In this document: positions 6,613-10,097 of the stretch, one piece after another
How the letters are laid out: the number at the start of each line of letters is the position of its first letter
How positions within the stretch are numbered: the first letter of the stretch is position 1
NCBI GenBank assembly: GCA_946060825.1
Contig: CAMGPO010000020.1
Span: 1 to 10,097 of the forward strand
DNA: 10,097 nucleotides
Origin: an uncultured Clostridia bacterium
GTDB taxonomy: Bacteria > Bacillota > Clostridia > Oscillospirales > Oscillospiraceae
Reading direction: 5' to 3'
Translations under genes and position numbers: made by a program
The notes under the pieces: model-generated
Told to the model about the DNA's origin: nothing
The model's database searches: none
The model's input: the letters and a program-made list of their open reading frames with translations, nothing else

Positions 6613-6644
6613 GTTCTCGTTCTATCGATAGAAAGAGAACTTTT
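6613..6644 (+). promoter_or_regulatory. 28-base palindrome in the ATPase leader (operator or attenuator)
   Basis: GTTCTC 6613-6618 mirrors GAGAAC 6635-6640, and the centre TTCTATC/GATAGAA (6620-6633) is a perfect palindrome; only 6619/6634 mismatch. TTTT follows at once, and six more T are at 6648-6653. As DNA it is a symmetric protein site; as RNA it is an 11-pair hairpin with a UCGA loop and a broken U tract, like a weak terminator. It lies about 20-47 bases into the predicted transcript. Confidence 0.6.
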
Positions 6645-6651
6645 GCATTTT

Positions 6652-6723
6652 TTGAAACAAATAGTTTCAATTTGTGCGACTTTCGCAGAGAAATGCTGTG
6701 CGTTCTCTCTTTTTTGAGGGAAC
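6652..6723 (+). promoter_or_regulatory. Further hairpins in the ATPase leader
   Basis: Three hairpins follow in series: TTGAAAC 6652-6658 with GTTTCAA 6664-6670; TGCGA 6675-6679 with TCGCA 6683-6687; and GTTCTCTC 6702-6709 with GAGGGAAC 6716-6723 around six T. The last left arm can instead pair with AGAGAA 6687-6692 or with GAGAAC 6635-6640 of the preceding palindrome, so exclusive folds are possible. The series ends 12 bases before the ribosome binding site region. Confidence 0.5.
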
Positions 6724-6749
6724 GATCCCACAACAGGAAAGGAAGGCTG

Positions 6750-7067
6750 GTGAAACAGGTGTTGGAAGAGACCATCGGCAAGATCCGGGCAGCAGAGGCC
6801 CAGGCGGACGCGGCAGTCGCGGAAGCCCGAGCGGAGGCAGCGCGGACGCTGGAAGCGGCGAAGCAGGAAGCTGCGGCGCTGGCGGCCAGCGAAGAGGCGG
6901 CGGCCAGAGCAAAAGCTGAGGAAGCCATGGCTGCGGCCCGTGCAGAAGGTGATGAGGCGCGTTCCCGTGCAGAGACGGAAATCGCCTCGGAGGTCTGTGC
7001 GCTCCGGGAGGGCGCCGCTGCCAAGGAGGCTGCGATCATCGACAATGTCCTCGCACAGTTGATCTGA
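6750..7067 (+). CDS. ntpF: V-type ATPase peripheral stalk subunit G/H
   Basis: A 105-residue, Ala/Glu/Arg-rich protein predicted to be one long alpha helix that forms a right-handed coiled coil with subunit E. The pair makes the peripheral stalk linking the catalytic head to membrane subunit a. The sequence begins 'KQVLEETIGKIRAAEAQADA' after the start and keeps the charged heptad-like pattern through residue 95, with no membrane segment. Length matches AhaH/NtpF (about 105). The start is GTG 6750, with AGGAAAGG at 6735-6742 seven bases upstream; GTG 6759 is an alternative. The frame stays open upstream to 6558, but that stretch covers the promoter and leader. Position before subunits a, c and E matches the F-I-K-E order of the Enterococcus hirae ntp operon, which supports the call more than the low-complexity sequence alone. 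Confidence 0.85.
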   Translation: MKQVLEETIGKIRAAEAQADAAVAEARAEAARTLEAAKQEAAALAASEEAAARAKAEEAMAAARAEGDEARSRAETEIASEVCALREGAAAKEAAIIDNVLAQLI

Positions 7068-7107
7068 ATCCCAAATAAGCAAATATACGGAAAAGGAGGT
7101 GTTGGAT

Positions 7108-9592
<2,485 letters not shown>

Positions 9593-9634
9593 TGACGCTC
9601 CCTGTCTCAATCAAAGAAGATAAGGAGTGATGAC

Positions 9635-10097
9635 ATGAGCGGATTGGATCAAATGATACAGCGCATTGCGGAGGGCGCCCAGGCGCAGGTCTCCGAGATC
9701 GCTGCAAATGCCAAGGCGGAGGCCGACCGGATCTTGTCCGAGGCCGCAGCCGAACGGGAAGCAAAATCCGCCGAGATCGCGGAACGGTCCGCCCGGGAGA
9801 CGGCCTCCTATCGGGAGCGCGTCGCCGCGTCCCTGGAGCAGCAGCGCCGGACGGCCCTGCTCGGGGCCAAGCAGGCGGTCATCGCCTCCATGCTGGAGAA
9901 ATCCTATGACACCCTGCTGGCCATGCCCGCGGGGAAGGATTTCTCCTTCCTCAAGCAGGTGCTGGCGCACTATGCCCTGCCGCAGGCAGGTGAGATCTGC
10001 TTCTCGAAGCAGGACCTCGACCGGATGCCCGCAGGCTATGTGGAAGAGCTGCAGGCCATTGCCGCGGAAAAGGGCGGCAGCCTGACGCTTTCCAGGG
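9635..10097 (+). CDS. ntpE: V-type ATPase peripheral stalk subunit E, partial (cut by window end)
   Basis: The first 154 residues of a protein usually about 200 long; the frame is open to the last base. It starts 'MSGLDQMIQRIAEGAQAQVS' and continues as a charged helix with regular Ala/Glu/Arg spacing to about residue 80, the N-terminal coil that pairs with the G/H subunit. A compact C-terminal domain then begins ('AKQAVIASMLEKSYDTLLAMP', then 'FLKQVLAHYALPQAGEICFS'), which in this family binds the top of the catalytic head. TAAGGAG at 9621-9627 lies seven bases before ATG 9635. It follows ntpK after 42 bases with no terminator between, as in the E. hirae order F-I-K-E. Subunits C, F/G, A, B and D would be expected beyond the window. 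Confidence 0.92.
   Translation, partial: MSGLDQMIQRIAEGAQAQVSEIAANAKAEADRILSEAAAEREAKSAEIAERSARETASYRERVAASLEQQRRTALLGAKQAVIASMLEKSYDTLLAMPAGKDFSFLKQVLAHYALPQAGEICFSKQDLDRMPAGYVEELQAIAAEKGGSLTLSR

Larger units (their letters stand above)
6303..6749. other. Divergent intergenic region between epimerase and V-ATPase operon
   Basis: This 447-base stretch is much richer in A and T than its neighbours. It holds the minus-strand epimerase promoter, the plus-strand ATPase promoter and a hairpin-rich leader, each listed separately. From about 6380 to 6557 I see no convincing gene. A weak hairpin, AAAAATC 6520-6526 with GATTTTT 6530-6536 around GAG, lies before eight T at 6541-6548; it could block read-through but is almost all A-T. 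An open frame of 43 codons at 6433-6561 has a poor ribosome binding site and is not accepted as a gene. Confidence 0.7.

Overview
The window reads as a chromosomal stretch from a GC-rich, low-mobility Firmicute, most likely a gut Clostridia of the Oscillospiraceae type. The signs are AGGAGG-type ribosome binding sites, a DUF1292 protein, a one-component amino-acid ABC transporter with a lipoprotein receptor, a V-type (A/V) ATPase operon in the Enterococcus ntp order, and TTGACA/TATAAT-like promoters, often with an extended -10. The lineage is inferred from gene style, not from a marker gene.

Layout: (1) 25-398, a promoter and a small acidic DUF1292 protein. (2) 476-2847, a promoter, a 5'-terminal mRNA hairpin, a MATE exporter and an MscS channel in one operon, closed by a strong terminator. 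(3) 2915-5489, an amino-acid ABC importer in the order receptor, permease, ATPase. A terminator-like hairpin lies between receptor and permease, and a strong terminator ends the operon. (4) 5529-6379, a minus-strand gene, convergent with the transporter, for a non-canonical member of the diaminopimelate epimerase fold, with its own promoter. (5) 6303-6749, a 447-base divergent intergenic region holding two opposed promoters and a leader with at least four consecutive hairpins. (6) 6750 to the window end, the start of a V-type ATPase operon: peripheral stalk G/H subunit (ntpF), membrane subunit a (ntpI), rotor ring subunit (ntpK) and the beginning of stalk subunit E (ntpE). The catalytic genes should follow beyond the edge.

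Most genes serve membrane transport: drug or metabolite export, osmotic release, amino-acid uptake and ion pumping. The rotor subunit keeps every side chain known to bind sodium in the E. hirae enzyme, so a sodium pump or sodium-driven ATP synthase is the leading prediction. No transposons, CRISPR arrays, tRNA or rRNA genes were seen. The most unexplained parts are the structured leader before the ATPase operon, the unassigned epimerase, the 5' hairpin of the MATE transcript and an insertion in the ABC permease.
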